Shown here: positions 1-7,942 of the stretch, piece by piece | Position numbering within the stretch: position 1 is the stretch's first letter | How the letters are laid out: every line of letters starts with the position of its first letter | Assembly (NCBI GenBank): GCA_035527715.1 | Contig: DATKZY010000101.1 | Coordinates: 1-49,738, forward strand | Direction: 5' to 3' | DNA length: 49,738 nucleotides | Origin: DSUN01 sp035527715 | GTDB taxonomy: Bacteria; Planctomycetota; PUPC01; DSUN01 | Program-made: the position numbers and the translations under genes | Notes under the pieces: model-generated | The model's database searches: none | Seen by the model: only the letters and a program-made list of their open reading frames with translations | What the model was told of the DNA's origin: nothing

Positions 1-2
1 CG

Positions 3-131
3 ACGGACGGACGCGAGCTTCGCCTCCGCTGCGTCGTGCGCCCCGACAAGGCCCAAGCGGCGCTCCTGGACCGGCTGGGACTCCGCTTGCCGGAGCGGGT
101 CCGCCCGCCCCGGCTTCTTGCGCGAATGTAG
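3..131 (+). pseudogene. C-terminal end of a probable transposase (5' part outside window)
   Basis: An open frame runs in from the left edge for 42 codons and stops at TAG 129-131. The peptide is basic and Arg/Leu-rich, with segments LRLRCVVRPDKAQAALLDRL and LGLRLPERVRPPRL. By recollection this resembles the tail of IS1634-type transposases, but I could not search it. It may be the end of an intact gene that starts outside the window. The sequence after the stop (132-210) may be the end of the same insertion sequence; I could not identify a terminal inverted repeat because the other end is not in the window. Confidence 0.35.
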
Positions 132-664
132 TGACAACTTCTGAGGTCGAATCATCGAATTCCGATGCCTATGGCCACTTTTGACAATGTGGCTGCGGAA
201 GTTGGGCTAGCACGGGCGGCTGAGGCGGCTGTCTGTGCGCCGGGCATCCGAGGCTCGTGCCCGCTCGACCGGCATCGTGCGAACGGGGGCCCCCGGCCTG
301 CCCGCGGGGCCTGGACAGAAGAATTCCACACTTGTACAAGTGTGGAATCCTGTCCGCCCCGAGTTGCGGGCGGCTCGCGCGCCGAAGAGCCCCCCTCTCG
401 CACGCAGCTTGTGGCAGGGCTGGCTTGCCCTGCTATATCGTCCCCCCACCTTCCGCCCCCACCCTCATCGTGACACGGCCGGCCCTGGCCCGAGCGAGGT
501 CAGGGGCTTGTCCCGCCGTGCCTTGCCCGGTGGACAGGAGGCCCGCCGGGCGCTATCCTGTGCGCGTTGGCCCAGCGCTCTGGGCGCCAAGGGATCGCCC
601 ACGCAGGCCGCAAAGCCCACGGCTGGACAAGCCAGCCGTGCCACGCCGTAATGGGGGACAGGCC
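132..664. other. Intergenic region with three palindromes, no gene seen
   Basis: No convincing gene. It holds the CACTTGTACA palindrome (313-355), a 7-bp-arm hairpin at 414-433 (GCAGGGC/GCCCTGC) and a 9-bp-arm hairpin at 618-640 (CACGGCTGG, loop ACAAG, CCAGCCGTG) just before the next gene. The frame of the downstream gene stays open back to 257, but that stretch lacks coding character and runs through the palindromes. Confidence 0.6.
313..355. repeat. Long palindrome with CACTTGTACA core
   Basis: A perfect 26-nt palindrome occupies 323-348; its left half is ATTCCACACTTGT. It is flanked by a further 6-bp inverted pair, GGACAG (313-318) and CTGTCC (350-355). The core CACTTGTACA recurs in the loop of another hairpin at 22171-22204 whose arms are different. 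It could be an operator or a mobile hairpin; the sequence does not decide. Confidence 0.7.
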
Positions 665-3355
665 ATGCGCAGGCTGTTGACTGCTGTTCTCTTCATCAGT
701 CTCGCCGCGGAGTCGCTTGCCGCGGAGAAGCTGCCGGCGGTGGACAAGGCGCGGCTGCGGCTCTTCGAGGCCTGGCACGCGCTGCCCGTGCCGCCCATCA
801 CGCCCTACTCGGGGCCGTTCACCGGCGAGGCGCGGGCCTTCGTCGGCAAGGTCCCGCCCGAGGTGCAGAAGGCGTTCTTCGACTGGAAACGCCAGGGCAC
901 CTACGACCCCGACAAGGACCCCCGCCCGATCAACACGGAGTTCGAGGCGGCCATGCTCGACGAGTGGCGGCGCATGGGCTACAACGCCGCCTACAAGGGC
1001 CACGCTTTCACCTACCGCGTGGGACGCTTCCTCAAGAAGCACGGGATGCTCGGCGCCATTGACCAGACGCTCTGGAACGCCACGCAGGAAGGCGCGACCC
1101 ACTGCGACGGCACCAAGGCCCCCCGCCCCCGCGAGGCCTGCGGCAGCTTCCTCGCCCCCGCCAACCACGACGAGGGGGTCCGCACCCTCGTGGACTTCGT
1201 GACCCACCACGGCGAGCCCGACATGGTGAAGGTCGGCGACACGTACCTCACGTGCTCCTGGGACGAGGTGGGCATGCGCACCCGCGCGACGATTGACTAC
1301 CGCCCCGAGGCCATCGCCGAATACCGCCGCTTCCTCGCCGACGTGTGGTTCGCCGACCGCTCGCCCGACCGCGACACGAACCGCGACGGGCGCACCTACA
1401 ACGCCTTCACGGGCGAGACGCTGACGAGCTGGGACGACGTGACGCCGCCCATCCTCTCGCCCCGCTTCTACAGCACGCCACAGCCGGTGGACGAGAAGTG
1501 GAGCCGCCCGGGCGCCTACAAGCTGTGGATGGACTTCCACCGCTACTACACCTTCGAGTTCTTCCGCCGCATCAACGAGGAGGCATCGGCCAAGCTCGGC
1601 AAGCGGGTCGAGTGCTACCCCTTCCCCCAGGCGTTCATCGTGTGGCCGGGGATGGACTGCTTCTGGGGGATGAGCGTCTACTGGAACGCGCGGCTCAACC
1701 CCGTCATCACCAACGAGCAGTGCTGGCCCGACAGCCCGGCGATGGCGGTGAACTACGCGCAGACCGACCGGCTCGCCCGCCGCTGGCGCAACCCGATCAT
1801 GGGCTGGAGTTGGTTCTACTTCGCCGACGAGGCCCGCGACTTCTACGACCGCCCCGGCGACATCGAGCGCGCGCTCGCCCGCATGATGGGCCACCGCGTG
1901 GACGGCATTCACCACTGGCTCTACTGCCCGCAGTACCGCGGCCGCCACCAGGTGCAGCGCCAGCAGCTCGCCTACTGGCACAACTTCCTGGCGAAGCACT
2001 ACCGCTCCTTCCTCGCCGATTCCGCCCCGCCGCCTGCCGAGGTCGCCCTGCTCCTCCCCGACTACACGGGCTACTTCTACCGCATGTACACCCATCCCAA
2101 GGTGGACTACGCATACACCGCCCAGGCCCTCGTCGAGGCGCAGATTCCCTTCGAGATCGTCGCGGAGGAGGAGATCGAGCTGGAGCCCGACGCCCTGGCC
2201 CCCTACAAGGCCCTCTACATCGTCGCCAGCGAATGGACCACGCCGACGATCCGCCAGCGGGTGAGCGAGTTCATCGCACGCGGCGGCCACGTGTTCCTCA
2301 GCGGCGACTCCCTCTCGCTCGACATCCCGACGGGCCGCCGCACCGACTTCCTGGCCGAGACCTTCGGCATCCGGCTCCAGCACAAGGCGAAGAACCCCTT
2401 CTTCCCCTCGACGCAGACGCCCGAGGAGGAGGCCTGGGGCATCGAGCTGGGCAAGGCCCTGCCCGCCTTCCAGCACCACGACCTCCACAAGCCAGGCGTT
2501 GTCTCCAAGCTCTGGAAGCTCGCCGACGGCAAACCCCTCCGCGACGAAGATGCCTGGACGAAGCTCGACGCGGCGATGGCGAAGCTCCCCGCCAAGGGCC
2601 GCGGCGGCATCGAGCAAAGCCCCATAGATATGCGCACGCCACCCGTCGTCCGCTACGAGCCGAGCCTCTGCCCTGCGAAGGAGCTAACCACCTACGGCGA
2701 GATCAACACGGGCGCCGTCACGAAGGGCAAGCCCGTCGCCTGGCACGGCGACCGCGTGTGCGGCGTGGAGACCGAGCGCACCCTCTGGCTGGGCACGCGC
2801 CCCGGCATGGATATGCACGCCATCGCCCCCCGCATGCCCCTCTCGCGCACGACGGAGCCGTGCAACCCTTTCCTCGCCGAAGTCTCGGACAACTACAGGA
2901 CGCACAAGCCCTACGTTGACCTGGTCGCCTGTTCCGCCCGCAAGGCGGGCGTGAAGCCCCTCGTGCAGCTCAGCCTCCAGGGCGAGGTGCCCTGCAACCT
3001 CGAGGTCCTGCCCCGCGTGGACGACCGCGGCAACCTGATGGTCTTCGTGGTCAACCACGATGCCACCGAGGCCGCCTACGATGTGGCGATTGACCCCGCC
3101 GCCGTGCCGAAGCGCTCCGTCGCCTTGAACCTGCTGAAGGGCGAAACCATCGAAGAGGCGACCGATGGCAAGTTCAAGCTCGCCGTCCCGCCCTGGCGCG
3201 TCGCCGTCTTCTTCGTCGGCGCTGGACAGGTGCTGAAGCGCGTCCAGGCCGCCCAGGCCGAGCTGGCCGCGATGGACCTCTCGGTGCCCGAGCACTTCCG
3301 CAAGCGCCCCGAGCTGAACGAGGGCCTATGGCACACCCCTGTCCCCGCGAAGTAG
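665..3355 (+). CDS. Secreted GH42-like glycoside hydrolase family protein
   Basis: 896-aa protein with an N-terminal signal peptide (residues 1-20, Arg-Arg then a hydrophobic stretch ending LAAESLAA). Residues ~60-450 are Trp/Tyr-rich and look like a TIM-barrel glycosidase domain. Residues ~455-600 resemble the class I glutamine-amidotransferase-like 'trimerisation' domain of GH42 beta-galactosidases (VALLLPDYTGYFYRMYTHPK, then FIARGGHVFLSGDSLSLD). The C-terminus is beta-rich. ATG 665 is chosen because the signal peptide starts there; the frame is open upstream but crosses palindromes. Substrate cannot be told. It is monocistronic as far as can be seen. A catalytic Glu pair was not assigned, so it may instead be a non-catalytic relative. 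Confidence 0.75.
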   Translation: MRRLLTAVLFISLAAESLAAEKLPAVDKARLRLFEAWHALPVPPITPYSGPFTGEARAFVGKVPPEVQKAFFDWKRQGTYDPDKDPRPINTEFEAAMLDEWRRMGYNAAYKGHAFTYRVGRFLKKHGMLGAIDQTLWNATQEGATHCDGTKAPRPREACGSFLAPANHDEGVRTLVDFVTHHGEPDMVKVGDTYLTCSWDEVGMRTRATIDYRPEAIAEYRRFLADVWFADRSPDRDTNRDGRTYNAFTGETLTSWDDVTPPILSPRFYSTPQPVDEKWSRPGAYKLWMDFHRYYTFEFFRRINEEASAKLGKRVECYPFPQAFIVWPGMDCFWGMSVYWNARLNPVITNEQCWPDSPAMAVNYAQTDRLARRWRNPIMGWSWFYFADEARDFYDRPGDIERALARMMGHRVDGIHHWLYCPQYRGRHQVQRQQLAYWHNFLAKHYRSFLADSAPPPAEVALLLPDYTGYFYRMYTHPKVDYAYTAQALVEAQIPFEIVAEEEIELEPDALAPYKALYIVASEWTTPTIRQRVSEFIARGGHVFLSGDSLSLDIPTGRRTDFLAETFGIRLQHKAKNPFFPSTQTPEEEAWGIELGKALPAFQHHDLHKPGVVSKLWKLADGKPLRDEDAWTKLDAAMAKLPAKGRGGIEQSPIDMRTPPVVRYEPSLCPAKELTTYGEINTGAVTKGKPVAWHGDRVCGVETERTLWLGTRPGMDMHAIAPRMPLSRTTEPCNPFLAEVSDNYRTHKPYVDLVACSARKAGVKPLVQLSLQGEVPCNLEVLPRVDDRGNLMVFVVNHDATEAAYDVAIDPAAVPKRSVALNLLKGETIEEATDGKFKLAVPPWRVAVFFVGAGQVLKRVQAAQAELAAMDLSVPEHFRKRPELNEGLWHTPVPAK

Positions 3356-3816
3356 CCCGCGGCCCGAGGAGGCGAACCCGATCACCGCTGCCGCGGCGAG
3401 CCGGAATGGCCTCGCAGGCTCCGTCTACAGGCCATGCCCGCGGCCAGGGAACCAGAGGGCGTCGACGAGCAGCGAGAGGGCCGCGCCGGCGAAGTGGCTG
3501 AGCACCCGGCCGAGGAAGGCCGACGCCGCGCCGTGCTGCCCGCAGCCGGGCCCGTCGTTCAGGCCAGCCACGCGAACGCCTCCCAGCGGCTCGGCTCCCT
3601 CTGGCATTGCGTTGGAACGGCGCACGCGTGAGGCCCGCAAGAGCCAAGCTGCCGAGGCCCGCCGCCAATGATAGAGCCCGGCCTCCAAATGTCAAGTTCG
3701 CCCCTCCCCGCCCGCGCACAACCATCGGGCCACGCTTGCGCCGAGCGGAGGAAATCGGTAGTCTCGATGGGCCAGTGGCAGACTCGTAACCAGCCAGTCA
3801 CGCGAAGGGGGACGAC
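3356..3816. other. Intergenic region, no supported gene
   Basis: 461 bp between a hydrolase gene and the Gfo/Idh/MocA gene. A 61-codon minus-strand frame (3425-3610) exists but has no ribosome-binding site and no recognisable domain. The right end carries the probable promoter of the next gene. Confidence 0.5.
3736..3764 (+). promoter_or_regulatory. Candidate sigma70-type promoter for the oxidoreductase gene
   Basis: TTGCGC (3736-3741), a 17-nt spacer, then TAGTCT (3759-3764). The predicted leader to ATG 3817 is about 45 nt. Spacing is ideal but the -10 box is only a moderate match. Confidence 0.35.
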
Positions 3817-4848
3817 ATGATGCAGGTTGGCATCCTCGGCTCGGGCGGATGGGCGGGGCGCTACGGCGCCGCACTCCAGGAGTCGCAGAAGGTCAAGCTC
3901 GTAGCCGTCGCCGGCGGCAGTCGCGCCCCGGCCTACGCCGAGAAGCTCGGCATCCGCCACGAGCCCACCGTGGGCGCGCTGTGCGAGGCGAAGGACGTGG
4001 ACCTCGTGGTCGTCGCCACGCCCCACGGCCTCCACGCCGCCCACGCGGTGCTCGCGGCCGACCACGGCAAGCACGTGCTCGTCGAGAAGCCCATGGCCAC
4101 CAACGTCGCCGAGTGCGACCAGATCATCGCCGCGGCGGAGCGCAACCAAGTGAAGCTCATGGTCGCCCACTCCCGCCGCTTCTTCCCGCTCGTCAAGCAG
4201 GCCAAGCGGCTCCTCGACGAGGGGGCGATCGGCCGCATCCTCATGCTCCGACAGCTCTTCAGCCACAACGCCCGCTCCTTCGGCACCCGCGAAGGCCACT
4301 GGATGAGCGACCCGCGCCTCTCCATGGGCTTTTTCCTCGGCTACGGCTGCCACCAGCTCGACATGACCCTCCACCTCGTCGGCTCGCGAGTCCGCACCGT
4401 CATGGCCCGCTTCGGCAACTACTGGGCCGACAGCCCCATCGAGAACTGCGGCGCCCTCTTCCTCGACTTCGAGAGCGGCGCCTACTCCACCTTCATGGAA
4501 ATCTGCTCGATGCCCAACGAGTTGAAGGCCTGGCCCCCCTTCCCCGACTACCACGAGGTCAACGAGATCATCGGCGAGCGCGGCCTCATGCTCCTCCGCC
4601 CCTACGGCAAGCTCGCGGTCCGCAACGGCAAGGACGGCGACGACTGGAAGACCCTCTGCGAATTGCCGCCCCGCGAGGCCGACGTGCCGACCGTCTTCCT
4701 CCGCGAGGAAGTCGAGGCATTGGCCGACGCTGTGGCCAACGGCACTGAGCCGCCCGTCACCGCCGCCGAAGGTCGCCACTGCGTCGAGGTCATCCAGGCC
4801 GCCTACGAATCCTCGAAAACCGGCAAGGCCCTCTCCCTGCCGCTGTGA
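3817..4848 (+). CDS. Gfo/Idh/MocA-family NAD(P)-dependent oxidoreductase
   Basis: 343-aa cytoplasmic sugar or inositol dehydrogenase-like protein. The Rossmann nucleotide-binding start is VGILGSGGWAGRYGAAL (residues 4-20), and the family motif EKPMATNVAEC follows at ~90. The second half has the alpha/beta substrate domain with the GYGCHQLDMTLHLVGSRV stretch (~174-193), whose His is a usual catalytic or substrate-contacting position in the family. Length is typical (330-380). A GGGGGAC ribosome-binding site precedes ATG 3817 (3820 is an alternative ATG). Members oxidise or reduce sugars, inositols or glycosidic C3 positions; the exact substrate is unknown. No operon partner follows, only the repeat-rich spacer. 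Confidence 0.9.
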   Translation: MMQVGILGSGGWAGRYGAALQESQKVKLVAVAGGSRAPAYAEKLGIRHEPTVGALCEAKDVDLVVVATPHGLHAAHAVLAADHGKHVLVEKPMATNVAECDQIIAAAERNQVKLMVAHSRRFFPLVKQAKRLLDEGAIGRILMLRQLFSHNARSFGTREGHWMSDPRLSMGFFLGYGCHQLDMTLHLVGSRVRTVMARFGNYWADSPIENCGALFLDFESGAYSTFMEICSMPNELKAWPPFPDYHEVNEIIGERGLMLLRPYGKLAVRNGKDGDDWKTLCELPPREADVPTVFLREEVEALADAVANGTEPPVTAAEGRHCVEVIQAAYESSKTGKALSLPL

Positions 4849-4864
4849 GAAGACGCAAAGCGGG

Positions 4865-4930
4865 CGGTGTCGGGTGTTAGGTGTTCGGTGTTGGGGGTAA
4901 GAGGGGATTCGTGACGCGTGACCCGTGACA
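4865..4930. repeat. Low-complexity GGTGTT and GTGAC microrepeats
   Basis: Imperfect tandem GGTGTT units (4865-4900) are followed by three imperfect GTGACSCGTGAC units (4911-4929). Related GGTGTT-type sequence recurs at 5869-5898, just before the first LRR gene. Confidence 0.5.
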
Positions 4931-4948
4931 AGAGCCGGCGGCCGGGCG

Positions 4949-4996
4949 CTACATGCTAGGCGCTCAATCTCCCCGCCCCTGGATTTGATCATGTAG
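4949..4996. repeat. Hairpin, conserved-loop family, copy 1
   Basis: Arms CTACATG (4949-4955) and CATGTAG (4990-4996), with a central TCTCCCCGCCCCTGGAT and TCAA/TTGA pairs beside it. The same 10 bases GATCATGTAG recur inverted at 5072-5081, so a larger stem is also possible. Confidence 0.6.
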
Positions 4997-5123
4997 TGGA
5001 CCTGGCCACATTGTCCTAACGGCTTGTCCCGCAGTGACTTATGGCTACCGAACGGCCTTTGTCCCTCCGCGCTACATGATCATCTTACGTTCTTGGCTGC
5101 CCCACCGCCAGCCGGGCGACAGG

Positions 5124-5168
5124 CTACAGGGTGCCAATCTCCCCGCCCCTGGGTTTGGCGATCTGTAG
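5124..5168. repeat. Hairpin, conserved-loop family, copy 2
   Basis: Arms CTACAG...GCCAA (5124-5137) and TTGGC...CTGTAG (5155-5168), separated by a 3-nt internal mismatch on each side. The centre, TCTCCCCGCCCCTGGGT, is nearly identical to copy 1, whereas the arms differ in a base-paired way. Confidence 0.6.
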
Positions 5169-5214
5169 TTTCCCTAAGCCGTTGCCACACAGCCACTTAG
5201 CCCCAATCGCCCCC

Positions 5215-5264
5215 CGCTACAGAATGCCAACTGCCCCTTTCCCTCTGGTTCTGGACCTGTAGCG
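5215..5264. repeat. Hairpin, conserved-loop family, copy 3 (diverged)
   Basis: Arms CGCTACAG (5215-5222) and CTGTAGCG (5257-5264) enclose a pyrimidine-rich centre CTGCCCCTTTCCCTCTGGTT that resembles copies 1 and 2. The inner stem is weaker. Confidence 0.45.
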
Positions 5265-5299
5265 TGGCAGGAGCGGACGAGTCACACCGATCCTGAGTA

Positions 5300-5604
5300 C
5301 GCCGCCCCACAGATAAGGGGACGATATCGCGGGTGCTTCGCTCTCCTGCTCCCGAAGGGAGCGGAGTGGGTTGCCGGCGGCTTCAGCCGCCGGACGCTGG
5401 CGCCGGAACCGCCCGAAGTCCCGAAGGGACGGCAGAAGGAGGCTGCCGACCGCTTCGCCACGCGATTCTGCCGTCCCTTCGGGACTGGCCCGCGGGGAGC
5501 CCCCTGTTCCGGCGGCTGAAGCCGCCGGCAACCCGCCTCAGTCCCTTCGGGACTGACGTAACCACCGCCGCGGCGCTTCCTGTCCCCTTATCTGTGAGGC
5601 GGCG
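5300..5604. repeat. Nested composite palindrome (MITE-like)
   Basis: Three inverted-repeat layers are stacked. The outer arms are 5300-5322 and 5582-5604 (23 nt, one mismatch, containing ACAGATAAGGGGAC). The middle arms are 5368-5394 and 5508-5534 (27 nt, containing CCGGCGGCTTCAGCCGCCGG, itself a palindrome). The inner arms are 5417-5437 and 5466-5486 (21 nt, containing TCCCGAAGGGA). No open reading frame of note lies inside. Confidence 0.8.
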
Positions 5605-5623
5605 TGCTGAATACGCTCGCGAG

Positions 5624-5652
5624 TTGCGGGTCCAGGAGGCCCGGGGTATACT
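5624..5652 (+). promoter_or_regulatory. Candidate sigma70-type promoter
   Basis: TTGCGG (5624-5629), 17-nt spacer, TATACT (5647-5652). It sits 20 bp outside the nested palindrome and about 35 nt before the ATG of the small protein at 5688. Confidence 0.5.
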
Positions 5653-5687
5653 CAAGCAATGCGACCGACGCACTCAGGAGGCCAGCC

Positions 5688-5864
5688 ATGGCCCGAGACC
5701 CCATAGTCGAAGAGATCCACGAGATCAGGCGGAAGATGCTGGCGGAGTGCGGGGGGGACTTCGACAAGTTCTTCGATCGGCTCATGGCCGCCCAGAAGAG
5801 GCGCAAGGGCCGCCTCGTCTCGAAGCCCCCGCGCCCGAGGCGCCGCCCGGTCGCGGCCAAGTAG
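5688..5864 (+). CDS. Small antitoxin-like protein (58 aa)
   Basis: A 58-aa basic protein beginning MARDPIVEEIHEIRRKMLAE, followed by an FDKFFDRLMAAQKRR stretch and an Arg/Pro-rich tail. Short proteins starting 'DPIVEEI..IR' with a helical FDxxFxxLxxxQ segment are widespread in cyanobacteria and planctomycetes. They are usually annotated hypothetical or antitoxin-like; no toxin gene is adjacent here. ATG 5688 is preceded by a strong AGGAGG (5676-5681, 6-nt spacing) and by a good promoter. The frame is open 28 codons further upstream, but that start would overlap the promoter. Likely cytoplasmic; function unknown. Confidence 0.7.
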   Translation: MARDPIVEEIHEIRRKMLAECGGDFDKFFDRLMAAQKRRKGRLVSKPPRPRRRPVAAK

Positions 5865-5919
5865 GAACGGTGTTCCGTGTTGGGTGTTTGGTGGTCGGGA
5901 TAGGAGAGGGAAGGGCGAA

Positions 5920-7935
5920 ATGGGCAGGAGAGCGCCGCTTGGGCTTCTCGTGATTCTATCCGTCCTCGGCACTTGCGGGCGCGAATCGGCCGAGGAGCGT
6001 CCCGCCCAGCCAGTCCAGGTGACGATTCGCCGTGCGGGCGACAGGCCGAGGCGCGAGTCCCTGGTGCCAGGGGAGTGGGTGCGGGTGTACAGTCGCCTGG
6101 GCACTCTCTATGTCCCCTACCGAGGCGGGACGGATCTGCAGTTCGAGTGGGACGGGCCACGCCTGTTCGTCCGCACCGATGGGGGACAGCCCCGACTGGA
6201 GGGCGTGCTGGTCGAGGGGCAGGCCGGTCGCGCCGCCGCGCAAAAGGCGACTGCCGACAAGGTCAGCCCCCTGACCCTGTCGTGCTCGGCCACGGAACTC
6301 AATGCACTGCCACCCGTCCCGGAGGCGGTTGATCTGGCGCTCAATGTTTCCGGAGACGACGACCTCGTCTTGTCGCTCCTGGCGGCGAAGCTGCCCGGCC
6401 TCAGGGCGCTCTGCCTGTCGCCGCAGACGGCCAACGCGCCCTCCGACCGCCTCCGTGGCTTGAGCAAGCTCAGCCGGCTCACCTCGCTTCGCATCGGGGG
6501 GTTCCATATCGAGGACCTCGGGCCCCTGGCGCGGCTGACTCAGTTGACGGCGCTGCACGTCACGTGGAAAAGCAATTGGGCCGACACGGTCCCGCCGGCC
6601 GCCGTTGAGAAGATGGTGAAGATGGGGTTTCCGCGCGAGAAACGGCCCATCTGTCCCAAAGACCTCGCCCCCTTGGCGGGGCTTTCCGAGCTGACGTCCC
6701 TCACCCTGAGCGGGGCATTGGACGCCTCCGACCTCCGGCCGCTGGCTAAGCTGACGAAGCTCACCCGCCTGAGCTTGGCGTATTGCACGAACGTCACCGA
6801 TCTCGGCCCTCTGGCGGAACTGAGCAATCTGGCAGCGCTCAAACTCGAAGGCCTCAAGAACGTCTCCGACCTCGCCCCGCTCGCCCGGCTCCCTAACCTG
6901 TCCCATCTGAGTCTTTCTCCACTGGAAAAGGTGAGCGACCTGCGCCCCCTGGCGGGCCTGGCCGGCCTGAAGCGGCTCGACCTGGTCTCCGCGAACCGCG
7001 CGGCGGAACTGCCGCCGCTCAAGAACCTGGGGAAGCTCGAGGAACTCCATCTGGATGCGGCCAATCCGCGCATCCTGAGCGCTCTGGAGGGGCTGGTGAA
7101 CCTCAGGTGTCTGCACTTGTCAACCCCGGATAGCGTGGTGGACCTCGGCCCGCTGGCGGCGCTGGCCGGCCTGAAGGAGCTGTGGCTGAGTGAGTGCAAG
7201 GGGGTCTCGGACCTCTCGCCGCTGGCGAAACTGGCCGCCCTGGAGAAGCTCATCATTCTATACCCCGGCGCCGTCTCCGACCTTGCCCCGCTCGGCAAGC
7301 TATCGAATCTGACCTTCCTGGAGCTGTATTGTTTCCACCAGGTGCGCGACCTCGGGCCGCTCGGGCAGCTCTCGAAGCTCGAACGGCTCAAGTTCTACGA
7401 CTTGCCGCAGGCTGCCGACTTCACGCCGCTGGGCAAGCTCACCCGCCTCCGGGACTTGCGCATATGGGACTGTGGAAAGGCCGCAGGCATCGAGCCGCTG
7501 CGCAATCTTACCGGCCTGTCATTGCTCAGCCTCCGCGGCTTCCCTGAGGTCACCGACCTCGCGCCGCTGGCCAAACTCGGGAACCTGACTGACTTGTACC
7601 TGATGGACTTCCCGAAGATCACTGACCTGACGCCGCTTGGTGCCTTGGGGAATCTCAAGCACCTGGCCCTGGAGCGCTGGAAGGGCGTGGAGAGCCTGAA
7701 ACCACTCGCCACGCTGGCCAACCTCGAGAGCTTTTGTCTTCAGGGGTGCGCTCGGATCCCGGACCTCCGGCCGCTTGCCGAACTCCCGCGGCTGGCCGAT
7801 GTGGACCTTTCGGGAAGCGAGGGAGACGCCGATCTCCGCCCCCTCCGCGGCGTCCTCAAGCGTGGCGGCAAAGTCTCCGTCCCCTGGAACCTCGAGCGGC
7901 AGCTCGAGGAACTGCGCGCCCAACCCGATTTCTGA
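5920..7935 (+). CDS. Secreted leucine-rich-repeat protein 1
   Basis: 671-aa protein. Residues 1-20 form a signal peptide ending in VLGTCG, not a canonical lipobox. Residues ~27-140 form an N-terminal domain shared with the LRR protein at 9941 (VTIRRAG, LVPGEWV, PYRGG, GPRLFVRTDGG). From ~155 to the end there are consecutive repeats of about 23 residues with the pattern VSDLAPLARLxxLxxLxL, an internalin-like LRR solenoid. Such proteins usually bind other proteins or surfaces. ATG 5920 is preceded by a purine-rich GAGAGGGAAGGG. The stop lies 7 bp before the AOR gene, so the two are probably co-transcribed. No enzymatic domain is seen. Confidence 0.85.
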   Translation: MGRRAPLGLLVILSVLGTCGRESAEERPAQPVQVTIRRAGDRPRRESLVPGEWVRVYSRLGTLYVPYRGGTDLQFEWDGPRLFVRTDGGQPRLEGVLVEGQAGRAAAQKATADKVSPLTLSCSATELNALPPVPEAVDLALNVSGDDDLVLSLLAAKLPGLRALCLSPQTANAPSDRLRGLSKLSRLTSLRIGGFHIEDLGPLARLTQLTALHVTWKSNWADTVPPAAVEKMVKMGFPREKRPICPKDLAPLAGLSELTSLTLSGALDASDLRPLAKLTKLTRLSLAYCTNVTDLGPLAELSNLAALKLEGLKNVSDLAPLARLPNLSHLSLSPLEKVSDLRPLAGLAGLKRLDLVSANRAAELPPLKNLGKLEELHLDAANPRILSALEGLVNLRCLHLSTPDSVVDLGPLAALAGLKELWLSECKGVSDLSPLAKLAALEKLIILYPGAVSDLAPLGKLSNLTFLELYCFHQVRDLGPLGQLSKLERLKFYDLPQAADFTPLGKLTRLRDLRIWDCGKAAGIEPLRNLTGLSLLSLRGFPEVTDLAPLAKLGNLTDLYLMDFPKITDLTPLGALGNLKHLALERWKGVESLKPLATLANLESFCLQGCARIPDLRPLAELPRLADVDLSGSEGDADLRPLRGVLKRGGKVSVPWNLERQLEELRAQPDF

Positions 7936-7942
7936 GGTGGTG

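Larger units (their letters stand above)
4849..5687. other. Repeat-rich spacer (839 bp)
   Basis: No gene is supported. From left to right it contains GGTGTT-type low-complexity sequence and GTGACGCGTGACCCGTGAC (4865-4930), three hairpins sharing a CTCCCC-rich loop (4949-5264), a nested ~305-bp palindromic element (5300-5604), and a promoter (5624-5652) for the small gene at 5688. The arrangement suggests repeated insertion of palindromic elements into a tolerant site. Confidence 0.7.

Noticed and set aside
257..664. N-terminal extension of the GH42-like protein
   Set aside because: Runs through three palindromes and would bury the signal peptide; ATG 665 is preferred.
500..2617. 705-codon open frame on the minus strand opposite the GH42-like gene
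   Set aside because: It mirrors a high-GC gene, has Val/Gly/Glu-biased composition and no domain; the plus-strand protein has a signal peptide and recognisable domains.
3425..3688. Minus-strand frame of up to 87 codons in the spacer
   Set aside because: No ribosome-binding site, no family resemblance, composition like random GC-rich DNA.
4949..5264. CRISPR-like spacing of repeats
   Set aside because: Only three diverged hairpins with irregular spacing, no constant repeat or spacer length and no cas genes.
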